Below are positions 33,807 to 45,271 of a stretch of 64,000 nucleotides of DNA, in pieces. The stretch covers positions 3,753,777 to 3,817,776 of the forward strand of contig BDGG01000004.1 of NCBI GenBank assembly GCA_001949185.1. The letters run 5' to 3'. Numbering within the stretch: the first letter of the stretch is position 1; every line of letters starts with the position of its first letter. The position numbers and the translations under genes are program-made. This DNA is from Ramazzottius varieornatus. Lineage: Eukaryota > Tardigrada > Eutardigrada > Parachela > Ramazzottiidae. The notes under the pieces are model-generated. The model did not search any database, was not told where the DNA came from, and worked only from the letters and a program-made list of their open reading frames with translations.

Positions 33807-34689
33807 TGACGAGAGGATTTAGCGGCTTTTAGCCTCTCCTCCAGTCTCAATTCCGAAACCGAAACGGTAGAAAGATAGAAGAGCTATCGACTGGGACAGT
33901 CGTAACCGGCTCAAAAATATCCTGGAAAATACAGCAGGAAGCGGCAGTGACGTAAGAATCTGGGCGGTACATGGCTACTGATTTTATCAGGCGGCTATCA
34001 TCTTACTGGAATGAGGTCTTGATCTACATGTCAAGGAAGATAAATTTTACAAAAGTGGTATTTCTCGTAGAAATGATGAAAGCAAAGAGGAACTTTACAC
34101 CAGCCACATTTTAGTAGCAGCGAACGTGAGCAGCTGTCGTGGTCGCAGTGGCCAGTCAGACCATCGAAACAGAATTCCGTCGGATTCACATACGTAAAGG
34201 ACTTTAAACATGTTTCGTTTGACGATGGGCCCGAAGACACTCTTGTCTTCTTGCAGGGTGAGGAAGAGAACCGGTAGAAACTTTCGAGTACCTGGAGAGA
34301 CGCACGTCATACCCGTATAACTGTGGGTGATAGAATCTTCTGATCGCGTGAGTGCCAAAACATGTTTTGCGCCTACAAAATCCAGATTTCGACCTGGACG
34401 CATCTCGTACTCAAAGCCCGACTGGTCTGCATTCCATAAGCAGTCCAGCCCATAGGTTTGAATCCTTGATTCGAGTAGAGCAACACATTCATCCGCGCTC
34501 TTCTTCCATCCGGTTCTTCTTTCAGGTACTTTTCCGTGACAAACTTGGTAATCTTTCTGCCGCAAATGTCATAGTACCTAAAAGAAAAAAATCTACTATA
34601 ATATTTTGAGAGGATAGAGAAAGCTCTCTATCTTTCTACCGTTTCGGTTTCGGAATTGAGACTTGAGGAGAGGCTAAATCCCCTCGTGA
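33807..34689 (-). mobile_element. Internally deleted DDE transposon (copy 2, related to copy 1)
   Basis: An 883-bp element whose ends, TGACGAGAGGATTTAGC at the left and the complement of TCACGAGGGGATTTAGCC at the right, match the terminal sequence of copy 1. The arms pair over about 75 bp (AATTCCGAAACCGAAACGGT is shared as inverted partners). The left arm carries an extra ~10 bp (GGCTTTTAGC). Inside is a minus-strand transposase remnant. No clear target-site duplication is seen. Confidence 0.8.
34031..34576 (-). pseudogene. Deleted transposase of copy 2
   Basis: Reading leftwards from the intron acceptor CTTTTAG at about 34577, the remnant gives YYDICGRKITKFVT, GLDCLWNADQSGFEYEMRPG, THSYTGM and FGPIVKRNMFK. 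It then jumps, with a change of frame, to SFTYVNPTEFCFDGLTGHC and the C-terminal Cys/His cluster KCGWCKVPLCFHHFYEKYHF, ending ICLP-like at 34031. Compared with copy 1, everything before the HTH intron and the block holding the second and third catalytic acids are missing. The acceptor falls at the same codon as in copy 1. Confidence 0.75.
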
Positions 34690-37022
34690 GACCTGCTGTT
34701 GCGGGGTGTTTTTGGTTGGTACTTCGCCTTCATCTTCTGCGCAGACCACAATTATGATAGTTTTACTATCGTGAAATGGGATCTGAAAGTGTGGAAATTT
34801 ACTGAATTTTATGTCTTGTAGTTGTAGAACAGTGCGGCTTGAAGTTCGGGCGTCGCAAAGCGGACTTGGGACTTCTGGGTCACCAGTTATGGCTGAAGCA
34901 GCTGGACTACTGACTCTAAAGCACTATATCAGAAGGTACGATTATGCAATGTGTACTCTCAGCTCTAAAGATTGAATCGACCATGTGTGATATCGATTAA
35001 CTTGCAGGACCACTGTATACGTATCCAGGAAGTGGGCACCGAGCCTAGATGATGTTCGCAAATACGGCAGCGACCTGCGAGCATATACAGTCCGTGATTC
35101 TCGAGAATCGATAGCGATGAAACAGCAATGTAGGAACAGCGCGAACGGACCAGGGATCGGGATAGCTTGCATTCTACTTCACATGCATATACGGGTACAC
35201 TGCAGGGAACGGAGGAGCCAAGCTCAGCGAACGCGGTCGCGGGAAGGACGCATGTCGGGAGGCATGGCTGAACGGGGAGCTCGCCGAGTGGAGTGCTTCC
35301 CTGATGCAAGATCACATACTACAGTGAGCTCTTGGGCACAAAGTCCTGCCCGTTGTCGCTTTCCCTACAGTATACTCTTTCATAAAACAGCTTTCGCTCA
35401 GACGCGCATGCATTTTATCATCTAATTTTGCAGCTTTATGGGAAAACTCATCTGCTGCAGCTTTTGTGTTTCGGGATCGTAGCTTTATTTGGTCGTGTTA
35501 CGGGAACGCTGTAGATGCTGTTGGAGTTCAAAGATCGCGTTATCTTTTGCGGGATTTAATGTTTTTGATAAACCCATCGATCCAGTGGGTGAAGTCCGGA
35601 ATTTTACGGAAATCCTCAGACGGTTTATGCTGAACGTCCGCCGGTAAAAATCCCATGGTGGTTACTCTAACATCCTTGTCCCTTCTCTAACAGGAACGAC
35701 TGTTGTCATTGTTCTAGCCATTGCCTGCGTACAGACGTTTTTCATACCGGAAGTAACATATCGATGGACGGGAAAGAAGGATACCATGCTTCGGACGCTT
35801 CTCATCATTCAAGCGTCGTTTACCAGTTACGGTGAGCATCCACAAACTGTTTTACTGTCTGTACGTCGAAGCTGCGAGCGATCCTTATCTAGATAAACCT
35901 GGGCGATGTTCTTTGCGCTAGTTACGTAGGTCCTTGTCCCAGAAACGATAATATGGTGCTATAATATGGGTCGTCCACCACAGGGACAAATTTCGTGGCC
36001 ATAGATGCATAGTCGTTGATTTCATGTTTTGCTGCCGGCTGTTGACCAAGCATGCGAATTTTTCAAAATGGCAAACCCCGAACTGGTGAATCACACAGAA
36101 AATCTTTCTTGTTAAGTGATGTGCAAGGTTTTCGTACTTCCTTGTTCGGTATAACATTATCGCGTCACTTGCCTATGGAAGCGCGAAGAACTCAGTCTCG
36201 AGATAGGTTTTGTTTAGTAGCGAGGTAATTACATAACATGATTTGCACTACAAGATAATCAATATGATCGATGTTAAGCAAAAATGCTGGATTGCAAGGA
36301 GTGTCAAGTCCGGGAGACCTTTACGGATTATTTCCTGTCCGTTGATGGCCGATCATCCAGGTTTAATCAACGCGGAAATACATAACATTATTTTAAGTGC
36401 TATGGAGTTGATCATTTAATTCGAGGGTAGCGAAGAGACAAGCGGGGTGGACGTAGAGGCAATTATCGGGACGCGCTTCATCTACTGCAGTGGAGAGCCA
36501 TAGCTGTTGGGCTTCGTGGGGGCCGAGGATTAAATATTCTGTTGGCTCTCCAGTCGAGCTTACAGTGAGCTACTGGGTGCAGAGAAGCCTGACAAATTAG
36601 CTGCCCCGCGCTCCATGAAAATTTGAAAACTTAGCCTGGAGGTCTGCAGATAAAATGATTATCTCCTCATCCCTGCCTCTCGACACTTACTAGGGAACAG
36701 TCCCAAAACCCGACACAAACCAGCTCCCCGTACACACGCAATCTATATATTTCGCATCATGTATAAAACCGCATAAAATTTTTCATGTAAGAAAGGATAC
36801 TCCTCATGTCCATGACTTTTGTGATTTATTCATATTTTAAAAAAATCTCAAATGTTCGAAAAATGGTTTTCGTGAAATCTAAACTCGGCAAACGCGCTCG
36901 ATAAGATCGCTTTTCCAAGTGGCGCACGCTTCCCGCTATAAATATCAGAAAGGTGCGCCGCTTGGATAAGCAGTTCTGTTGAAATTGTCTGCCGAGATCT
37001 CAGATATTTTTGCAATATTCTA
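34690..37022. other. 2.3-kb region, possible gene remnant at 35430-35860
   Basis: Around 35437-35510 and 35694-35840 there are two hydrophobic segments in plus-strand frames with plausible splice sites. The first reads LLQLLCFGIVALFGRV; the second begins after TCTAACAG with GTTVVIVLAIACVQTFF and ends SFTSYG at a GTGAGC donor. They could be exons of a small membrane protein or a decayed copy. No start exon or ending was found. Hairpin repeat H2 lies at 36884-36996. The rest shows nothing I recognise. Confidence 0.3.
36884..36996. repeat. Palindromic hairpin repeat H2 (upstream of the GFR-like gene)
   Basis: Left end CTCGGCAAACGCGCTCGATA, core CCAAGTGGCGCACGC facing GTGCGCCGCTTGG, right end TCTGCCGAG. 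It is about 113 bp long and ends 26 bp before the ATG of the receptor gene at 37023, so it may lie in its promoter or 5' UTR. Confidence 0.85.
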
Positions 37023-40000
37023 ATGACGCGTTTGTACTCCATACTTCATATTCTGGTTACAGCAATGGCTCGCCACGAGACCGCTCCTGCCGCAACTTCA
37101 GAATCGAGGAACTGCGTTCAGAGTCGACGACAATGTGTGATCGACCGTTCGTGCTCGTCACTCTTGGAGAGGATTCCCAGGCTTTGTGGACCGACAGATA
37201 GTAAGTGCAGGCCTCCTTTGCATTGGGAGGTCCTTCGCTCAACGACTTTGGATGCGCATGATTTATTATTCTGAATTGTTTGCAGATCAACATTGCTACA
37301 GTAAGCACCAGCCGGAATGTCGCCGGTCTTTGATACAGCTCAAGTCCACATCCGAGCTGCAGTCCTCATGTTACTGTCAAAATCCGTCCTCCAGAAGCTG
37401 TCAAGATTATTACAATCTACTATACAATCATCCCTGTCTGCGGTACCCACCATTCGCTCCCGCAATCTCGCCACAAGCCTTCAACTTTGACCTCGAGTTT
37501 GCCGGACAACTCTTGCAGTATCGCCATGTCCAGTTGTCCTGCACTTCCGCCCATCACGGTTAAGCTTGTGCTGTAGTAGTAGACTTCCATATGTTATGCA
37601 GTATTCACATTTATTTTTCTTTTACAGCGTGCCGTAAAAGCCCGTTGTGCCGAAGAGTTTACGATGAATACCGCCGTCGATGCAAAATAAAAGACAACCG
37701 CTGCCGAATGACCAAGTGAGTAACCGATCCATGTCCGTATCTGCTGGATCGTTCTTTCCATCGTTCTACAGTATATTCTGATGTTCTAGTGCTGCCCTCT
37801 GCTTTAATTCCTTCGAGCTCATCAAGCTCACTCCGCTGTGGAACTGCATTTGCGGCCAGCCGTCAGAATCACGGTGCCTTCGTATACAAAAATCTATCAT
37901 CGGGAACCCTTGTATTGGTAAGTACTACCTGGTCTTCTAAAATCTAAACAGTCCGTGTTGTATACATTTTTCTCAAACTCTCTTATACTGATATAAGTCA
38001 AGCGAGTAAAGAAATTCACTTCGTTACGTGTCTCTGATGCTCACAGGTGGGTTACCCGAATTGTTCGTTGACCGAAACGCATTTCTCAATACAACGCATT
38101 TATCAACCGCTGCTCCCTCTGTGATAAGGAGACCCACTCCTGCCCGCACTCAACGACCAATAGCTCCCACTCGAGCTCCCGCCCCAGTCACTACACGACC
38201 TCCTCGACCAACCACCACAACAGCCAACTATGAGGTCCTCATACCAGAAGACAATACCGAACCAGCAGACATCGCCGAGCCTCTTCCTCCACCACCCGAA
38301 GACAGTCATGTCACCTCAGACGGCGAACCTGACGCCGAAGCGATCGTCGAAACCTTCCCGGGTCCCGATGAAGAATACGTCTTGATACCACATATCGCTG
38401 TGGCGTTGATCTATCCCATAGTCAACAGAATTAGGGACATTCTCATCGAACATTATGCCCTAATAACAACGACAGAACCTCCAACTGAAGCCCCAAGTGA
38501 CACAGACTATACAGATGAACCAACGGAAGCGACGACTGAAGAGCCGGACGAACAGAGCGCAGTCATTATGGCCGCCGAACTTCCAACGCGACCACCAACT
38601 ACGCAGTCCACATCCCGCCCAGGTCCTTCTTTACAACCAGGTCTCACGAGAGCCACAGTCTCTTCCACCAGCAGAACCACCCCTTATTCAACAAGATCCT
38701 TCCGTCGGACCACTTTGCCCAGCTTGACAGCAGAACCGTCAGGAACTTCGGTAGCTACGACAACGGTTCGCTCGGTCCTTGCTACAACCACGAGGACTGT
38801 TCCAGTAAGGCCTGCTCAAGTTCTCGTACCACATTCCCCCGTCCGCTCCACAACTGTGGCTATTTCACCGTTTGTGACTACGACTGCAATAACAACGACA
38901 ACACATCCTGAGGGCGACGAAGTGTCAGTTTCGGAGTCGGAAGGTAATACCGTAAACTTTATTACGCTTACGTCAATTTGGGGGAGGTTTATCAAATGGT
39001 GTTTTTTCTATTTGTTGGTTTGTTTTGTAGATTATGGTGACAATCGGTTGACTACCACAACAGACTCTTCAGTGGTCTCTTCTGATGAAAATGAAGACAA
39101 AAGTAACACCGGTACCACCGAGACCGAGACCGAGACGACCACCGACACCACCACGGAAGCCACCACAGTTCCAGCCGAAGGTGTTACGTCGCGCCTTCTT
39201 CTTCCGTCGGATCTGTGCTGGCAGCAGATCGATGCATGGAGACAACATCCAGAGTTTGCCGAAGCCGTACAAATCTTCCATGAGAGCTGCAGGTGGACAA
39301 CGGAGAACAATGAAACTTGTGATGCCACCCTGTGCCTCGACGCGGAAGTTCGAGTTCAGCGATGGATGGGCGGCGTCTTTCAATTTTGCAGTAACCTAAC
39401 GTGTGATGTCGATGCAGATGGAGGATGTAAGAGGCTCCAAGAGTTCTTCACTCCTGGATGTGTGAAAGACGCACCGTTTTTGGAAGAAGAGCTGATCGGT
39501 AAGAGAACGAGACGTCACTCATGCTGTATGCAGGTGGATGAAACTTTGCCTGCTTTCATCGATTTTCCATTTCACTAATCGGCATAGCAAATTAAACTAA
39601 CAACTTTACAATGATGTTTTTGGTACTATTTGACAATAATCTTAACAACAACTACTCAACAATGATCTTTTTGCTATGTATTTTTTAGAGACGGTGACGT
39701 GTAGAGATTTCAAAAGAAATGGACTTGTTCTCAACGTCCAAAGAGGGCAGTACAAAAGGGTCTTTACTTCGAACGAGTGCTCCGATAAATGTACCTGCGA
39801 TGCTGCTGGGAAGGTTCGGTGTGAGCCATTACTGTGCAGCAAGTCGGACGACTGTCACGGAAATTACGCCACGTTCCCGCCGGGAGCACCATTCTTCCGA
39901 GCATTCCAAGGGCAGTGCGTATGTCATATGGGCAAGTTCTTGTGCATCAAGCCCTACAAGTTCAACGTGACCGAAGGTACGTCCCCGCCCTCTCCAATAT

Positions 40001-40669
40001 AGACCACTGTTCTTTCCTAGAAGTGCTGAGGTTTCATCCGGTTTCCTTCTTGGCAGGTGTATGGCTCTTCATGGCCTACAGTACAGTTGAAGAACGTGCA
40101 CTTTATCCAATGACAAACTTGACTGTGGCGCAAGATGCTTTGAAGCGACTGAAACTGTTGCCTTATCCAATGCGGCGAGAAGTACGTATACTTTCGCTTT
40201 CCGAATACGTGTGTGGACTATTGAGGGTAACTTTTTTCGTGTACAGGAGCCCTGCTTGTTTGACATGGAACCTTCAGAACCAGAGTACTTCATCCTGCGC
40301 GCCGACAGATTCGAGTTTGAAAATGTGACAGAAGAGAACCTTTCGGCGGGAACGAAACTGAACGAGGTACCTATCTAATGGCTTACTTAATGTACTACCG
40401 GTAAAGGAAATTTAAAGGTAATCCTTTTTTTCTAGGAGTACTGTGAAAGGTACTTTTCCTGGGTGGCCAACGAAGTGGTTACCCGGAAGTCGGCCCGCCA
40501 AGATATGCTGCTGTCCTTGATGCGGTTGGCGGAGATGGAATCTCACCGTCATTTGCCTTCTTCTGCATCGCGTCTTACTTTGAAAGCAGTTAGCTCGTTT
40601 GATCTCTTCATGATGGCAATGACTGTTGCATTTACATTTTTATTCAGAGAAAACTTTTTTGTTTTTTAG
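37023..40669 (+). CDS. GDNF-receptor-alpha/GAS1-like surface protein with mucin stalk
   Basis: Ten exons (37023-37200, 37286-37558, 37628-37715, 37790-37917, 38047-38943, 39031-39498, 39689-39976, 40057-40181, 40247-40366, 40436-40669) join in frame to 932 residues. A signal peptide (MTRLYSILHILVTAMA) precedes two Cys-rich modules of GDNF/GAS1 type. Domain 1 has CVQSRRQCVIDRSCSSLL and ECRRSLIQL ... CYC ... SCQDYYNLLYNHPCL. Domain 2 has ACRKSPLCRRVYDEYRRRC and LWNCICGQPSESRCLRI ... GNPCI. A Thr/Pro/Glu-rich stalk of over 300 residues follows (TTEPPTEAPSDTDYTDEPTE), then another Cys-rich module (LCWQQIDAWRQHPEFAEA ... GGCKRLQEFFTPGCV). A VWC-like stretch (CTCDAAGKVRCEPLLC) comes next. The C-terminus is hydrophobic (FDLFMMAMTVAFTFLF), fitting a GPI signal or a TM segment. 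Family assignment rests on the cysteine spacing; ligand and co-receptor are unknown. Confidence 0.7.
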
Positions 40670-41159
40670 TGATTTTGGTCTTTGATATGTTACATGAACT
40701 GGCGAAGTTTTCTCGGCCACATCTCAAAAGACAATGCGTTGTTTCTGCGTGCTGGTTTTTCCTGATTTAGTAATTAGAAGAAATATTACAGAAAAGAAGA
40801 AGAGTAAAGGCTTCTTTTCGGATTGGCTTGACGGACACTAATGGATGGTCATCATCCGTTATTAGCCAGCTTCTCGGTTTCTCTTGATCTTTTGTCAGCG
40901 ACGTACTACGCAAGAGAACAAGAAATGACCACAGGAAGAACAATAGAGGTCACGCCTCTCGCAACGATATGTGATGCAACATTCTTTCTCGAATTAATCT
41001 GTCGTTATATGGTCATCCTCCAAATGAGCTTTTATAGCACTTTTTACTACCTCATCAGCGAGTAATTTCCGTATCCACCGTTAATGGTCAGTTTGTTTTA
41101 GTGTCCAACAGTAATAAAGGTTTGAACTTCTTTCTCTGAGGACACGCTACTGGAAAGAA
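40670..41159. other. Intergenic region upstream of the PR/zinc-finger gene
   Basis: 490 bp. It should contain the receptor 3' UTR and the promoter of the next gene. A 74-codon frame (40841-41065) is featureless. Confidence 0.4.
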
Positions 41160-44100
41160 ATGTTTGCCCTTGTTATTTTACCGACAGAGTTTGTGCTGCA
41201 CGTCAACCATCAAAATCCGCTGGGTGGATTTTTCAATACGGAAACAACGCTACGAGCTTCCTGCAATATCTCATGCGGTGCGCCGTTTTACGCAGAACCA
41301 ACTTCCGGCTTCAGCGCTGCCCCATGCATGCCGAGCTTCCTCCCCTTCGATGATGTAAGTCCGCAACTGTACATGTGACGTGGGCAAGTGAACCGAACCA
41401 GATCGTTGTGTCAAATCGCGCACTTTATTCTGCGTATTGGCTATGGGTGTGCGCCACTTGGGAAAGCGATTTGGTTCGGTTTAAGTGCGCAAGTCTCAGA
41501 TTAACTCTGGTGTTCAGAAGCCTGAATTTTTAAAATCATGTCATCAATCCCAACTAGCTTCCAGCTGTACGATATTAAGAAAATTATAAGAGCTCGATGT
41601 GATAAATTTGTAAACCAACGAAAGGAGAGGTTTCCAGCCTTGTTTGGCTTTGGGAAGCTTATTGTTTTCATGACCTTTCTGGAAGTTGGTCAGGTCGTCC
41701 AAGCACGCTGACGATGTGAGATTCATGTTAATTCTAAGATTCAAGAAGTTCGGTGTGCCGGTCCGAGCCGGCCGAAAGAACCCTCCTTTTCCTGTAGGTT
41801 CAATATCTTGCATGGCATTGTCCGTCATTGAGCAACTTTGGGCGGCATTGCGTCTTGTAATCAGCACGTTCAGGTTCTTCTGCCTACTCTTTCTTGATAT
41901 TTTCTTTGTGGGAACAAAAGGTAAACAGCATTGAGATGGAAAGGGAGAAAGCCAGTCAGGAATACGCCCTAACAAAATGTTACGTTGTGTCCGGATAAGA
42001 TTGGCAGCCGCCAGTGTCGCTCACGTCGTCGACAGGGCGTCCAGCAGAGTGGCATGTCGGCGGCTTCTTTATTCATCTGAACTGCATTCGGACAAAAATA
42101 GATGATAACAGTGCCTGCTCGGAAATCCGAGCACCTATGTTGCATCTTAATTAAATCAGCTGCCCATTGTCAGGCATTTGTCATCAAACGATACCGATAA
42201 ATCACAAACATCCAGCACAAGTGTTAATCAATCTCCCCTTTTCTCTGTCGACTGCAAACGATACCTGACTGCACTGCTGTCAGGAAAATATCAAACGAAC
42301 GAAAGCATGTAAGCGATCAGATACGAACTTTATGGAAAACGAAGAGGGCTTCGTGGCAGAAGTGGAAAAACACGGATATTCCAGGGTCTATTGCATTTTG
42401 TGACGCACTCTTCCAGCCAATAGCAACGAAGACGTGCGCTACTTGAGGCAACGATCTTGTACTTTTGTTTGCCCATCTCGAATGTGAATTTTACGGTCAC
42501 ACTCTCCGTAACGGAACTGAATGCACTGAGAACTCGAAACTTTGGTTAGAATACCCCGAAGGGTTTCTTTGGTTAGAATACAGCAAAGGGGATTCTTTTG
42601 CAGAAGGATAACGACTTAGGCTGGCGGCCGCTTTGTAGAGTATTGTACCATTGAGATTCGAAGAGGACCGTGATGGCGCCAATAGAGTACTGCGGACCAC
42701 CGTCAAGTCTAACGTGTAGCCTTGGGGTGCACAATACGCATTTGAGCCACAAGGAATGTTCCGCAGAAACAGAAGCCCGATTGTCCAGCCTGCAACGCAA
42801 GAAGGAAGTTGACGGAGAAGAGAAGGGGCAAAAATGCATCGGCGAGCCCGACCATTGTCTTTTATGAATCTTTTGACGCAATAGTGCTCATCAGCGACTC
42901 ATTATCTTTCCATGATGGCCATAAGGCTACGGTTGCAGTGGCTTAAACGGGCAGATTGCGCGTGTCCTCCATTGTGGTATCCTCGCATGGGCGCATCCAT
43001 TTTCCTGGCTGAAGGAGATCAAAGTTGACGCCGGGAAAGCCATAGCTCTTCCTTGCATAACCACAAGCCCATAACAATATCGATTATTCATTTTTACGTA
43101 ACACCTGCCTCGTGGGCCTCATGTTAACAGCAGGATACATTGTCATGTCTTGCCAGCCCCCAACACCGGTGATCGCTCATTACCTCTCCTCCATCCCTCT
43201 AACGCTTTGTTATCCTTCTGACGTAATCTTTGCTGTAATATGCGCTAATCAGTGCTAAATCTTGACAGATTTAAGTCAACTGATTAGGTTAGGTCATATT
43301 GTTGTCAGTTTGGCTCTAATAGAACTAGGCAAAAAGAACTTTCCTCCTAAAGCATACGAAAGGTCCACTTAAAAGCGCACAAACGACAGCAGACCACACG
43401 GCTTATCAACTAAAAATAAAACTCTTCGATTTTTCTAGTCAATGTTCATAAAAGACTACGCTATGCCTCGTGCATAGCGAAAATGAAATATAACTTTTAT
43501 TAAAACATTGTTTCATTATAGGTTCGACTGAAACTTGGTGGGGAAATTCAGCCTTTCGGTTATGGAATGCCTACTGCAGCTGGGTTCCTCGCTTACAGTA
43601 CGATGGGTCGCTGTTCCTGGGTTCGCTTCCTCACCTTGACCACAAAGAAGAATGACGCCAACCTCATACTCCTACGCCGCCATCCCGTTACCTTTCAAGC
43701 AACCCAAGGAATCGGTCAGGGCGAACCCATTTGCCTTTTTGTGGATTCTGACCTTTACCATTCGGCATACCAAAGGCCGCTAGCCGAAACACTTTCTCCC
43801 TCACCCGCCGCGCTTCCTTCCGTCTTTGGTTTCCCTCCAAAGACCTCGCTGGACCTGGAACTGCACATAAGGCAACAATTACATAAGGTAACTTCGTTTA
43901 TTTTACCATTAACAGTTCTTCGACCTACAGATTGACGGGTAATGGTTCAGTAATAGTAATGGAAGTTTTCTCACCTCAAATGGTTATTCCTTTACCGTCG
44001 TTCATCAAATGGTGCCTTATGGGTTTTATGTCAATGACATCATTTGGGTTTGCTGACACAGGGCCTAATTGACTCCACGTCACCAAAGCAGTTTACAACT

Positions 44101-44953
44101 CCGGAGCCCAATGGACCAGATTCCACATCAGCCAGCAAGGAAAAGAAGTACCTGAATTGCTCTTTCTGCGGGAAGAAGTTCGATCGACCTTCCTTACTAC
44201 AAAGACATGAACGAATTCACACAGGTAAACTTATTCACGATCACCGAACTGCACACGCAGTAACTTTGACATAGTTGCTGAAAGTTTCAACCAACAGGTG
44301 AAAAGCCATACCGGTGCGACGCGAAGGATTGCGGGAAGAGCTTCAGCACATCCAGCTCACTGGTAAGGCACAACATGGCTTCCGCATCTATGAACATATA
44401 GCGTATCATAATTATGGTAATGAAATATTCTTATCCGCTTTCTTATCCGTTTTCAGAATACCCACCGAAGAACCCACACAGGTAAACATTCCCTACCTGT
44501 CTTCATTCGTATTCGAGAATCGTTAGCTCTTCCGCGGTGGCCGAAGGTTCGACCTTCTTCATGGTAACGAGCTTCCTTCTTTTCTTAGGAGAAAAGCCGC
44601 ATGAATGCAAAGAGTGCGGAAAAGCTTTCGCTGCGAGCTCGAACCTGTATTACCATCGGATGACCCATACCAATGTAAGACCTAAGGGAACGACTCGTCC
44701 AGAGCCGGAAGGCGGTGGCGCTTACCGAACGGGCAATGATCGTTAAATGACACTTCCTTATTCTCAGGAACGACCGCACAAATGTACCATCTGTAGCAGA
44801 GGATTTGCAACCCCAGGGGACCTGCGAAATCACTCCCATACTCACACCAATAGCTGGCCGTACAAATGCGACTGCTGCGGAAGGGGATTCACCAAATTCA
44901 ACCAACTGAAAACCCATCAAAAGTCCCATGACAAACTAACCCCGAAGGAATAG
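41160..44953 (+). CDS. PR-domain (PRDM-like) five-zinc-finger protein
   Basis: Seven exons: 41160-41356, 43522-43887, 44062-44224, 44298-44362, 44457-44481, 44589-44674 and 44768-44953; all junctions keep frame. A SET-related PR domain spans exons 1-2 ([55 protein letters not shown]). Five C2H2 fingers follow: [72 protein letters not shown] and [17 protein letters not shown]. The standard TGEKP-type linkers occur between the first three. It ends KLTPKE at TAG 44951-44953. It is probably a sequence-specific transcriptional regulator in the nucleus. The subfamily is uncertain. Exon 5 is only 25 bp long. Intron 1 (2.2 kb) contains hairpin repeats H3 and H4. Confidence 0.75.
41389..41482. repeat. 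Palindromic hairpin repeat H3 (intron 1 of the PR/zinc-finger gene)
   Basis: Left TGAACCGAACCAGATCG pairs with right GCGATTTGGTTCGGTTT. The core GTGCGCCACTTGGGAAA is intact on the right and degenerate on the left. It begins 32 bp after the exon 1 donor. Confidence 0.75.
42385..42474. repeat. Hairpin repeat H4, degenerate (intron 1 of the PR/zinc-finger gene)
   Basis: The right half, GTGCGCTACTTGAGGCAACG followed by ATCTTGTACTTTTGTTTGCC, matches the family. The left half (TTTTGTGACGCAC) is eroded and its start is uncertain. Confidence 0.55.
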
Positions 44954-45098
44954 TCCGCCAAACTGCAGACCTTCGCTTTCCACGCTCAAGTTTTGTGGCA
45001 TTATTTCTTCTTGATGTGCAAGCCTGATGTACACCCTTATTCGCTTCTAGCTGTGTGAGTATCGTAAACGTCAGCCAGAAGTTTAACTTTTAACATGG

Positions 45099-45104
45099 AA
45101 TAAA
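45099..45104 (+). terminator. Polyadenylation signal AATAAA
   Basis: The sequence AATAAA lies 146 bp after the PR/zinc-finger stop codon and before the convergent ZUP1 gene. It is at a suitable place for 3' end formation. Confidence 0.5.
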
Positions 45105-45271
45105 AACACAAGGCAACACGGATTCAATTAGAAAATAAAAGACGTTCACCCAGCCAAAGCTGAGCCTGCAAGAACCATACATGATTGTGCTGAACGGTTG
45201 CATGGTCGGTATGTCAAAAGGACTACTCTGAATTAGAGGAGGAAATGAAAGATCGGAGACAGGAACTGAGC

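Noticed and set aside
39032-39383. Minus-strand frames of about 100 codons rich in Val/Ser
   Set aside because: They are antisense shadows of the Thr/Glu-rich repeat coding for the receptor stalk.
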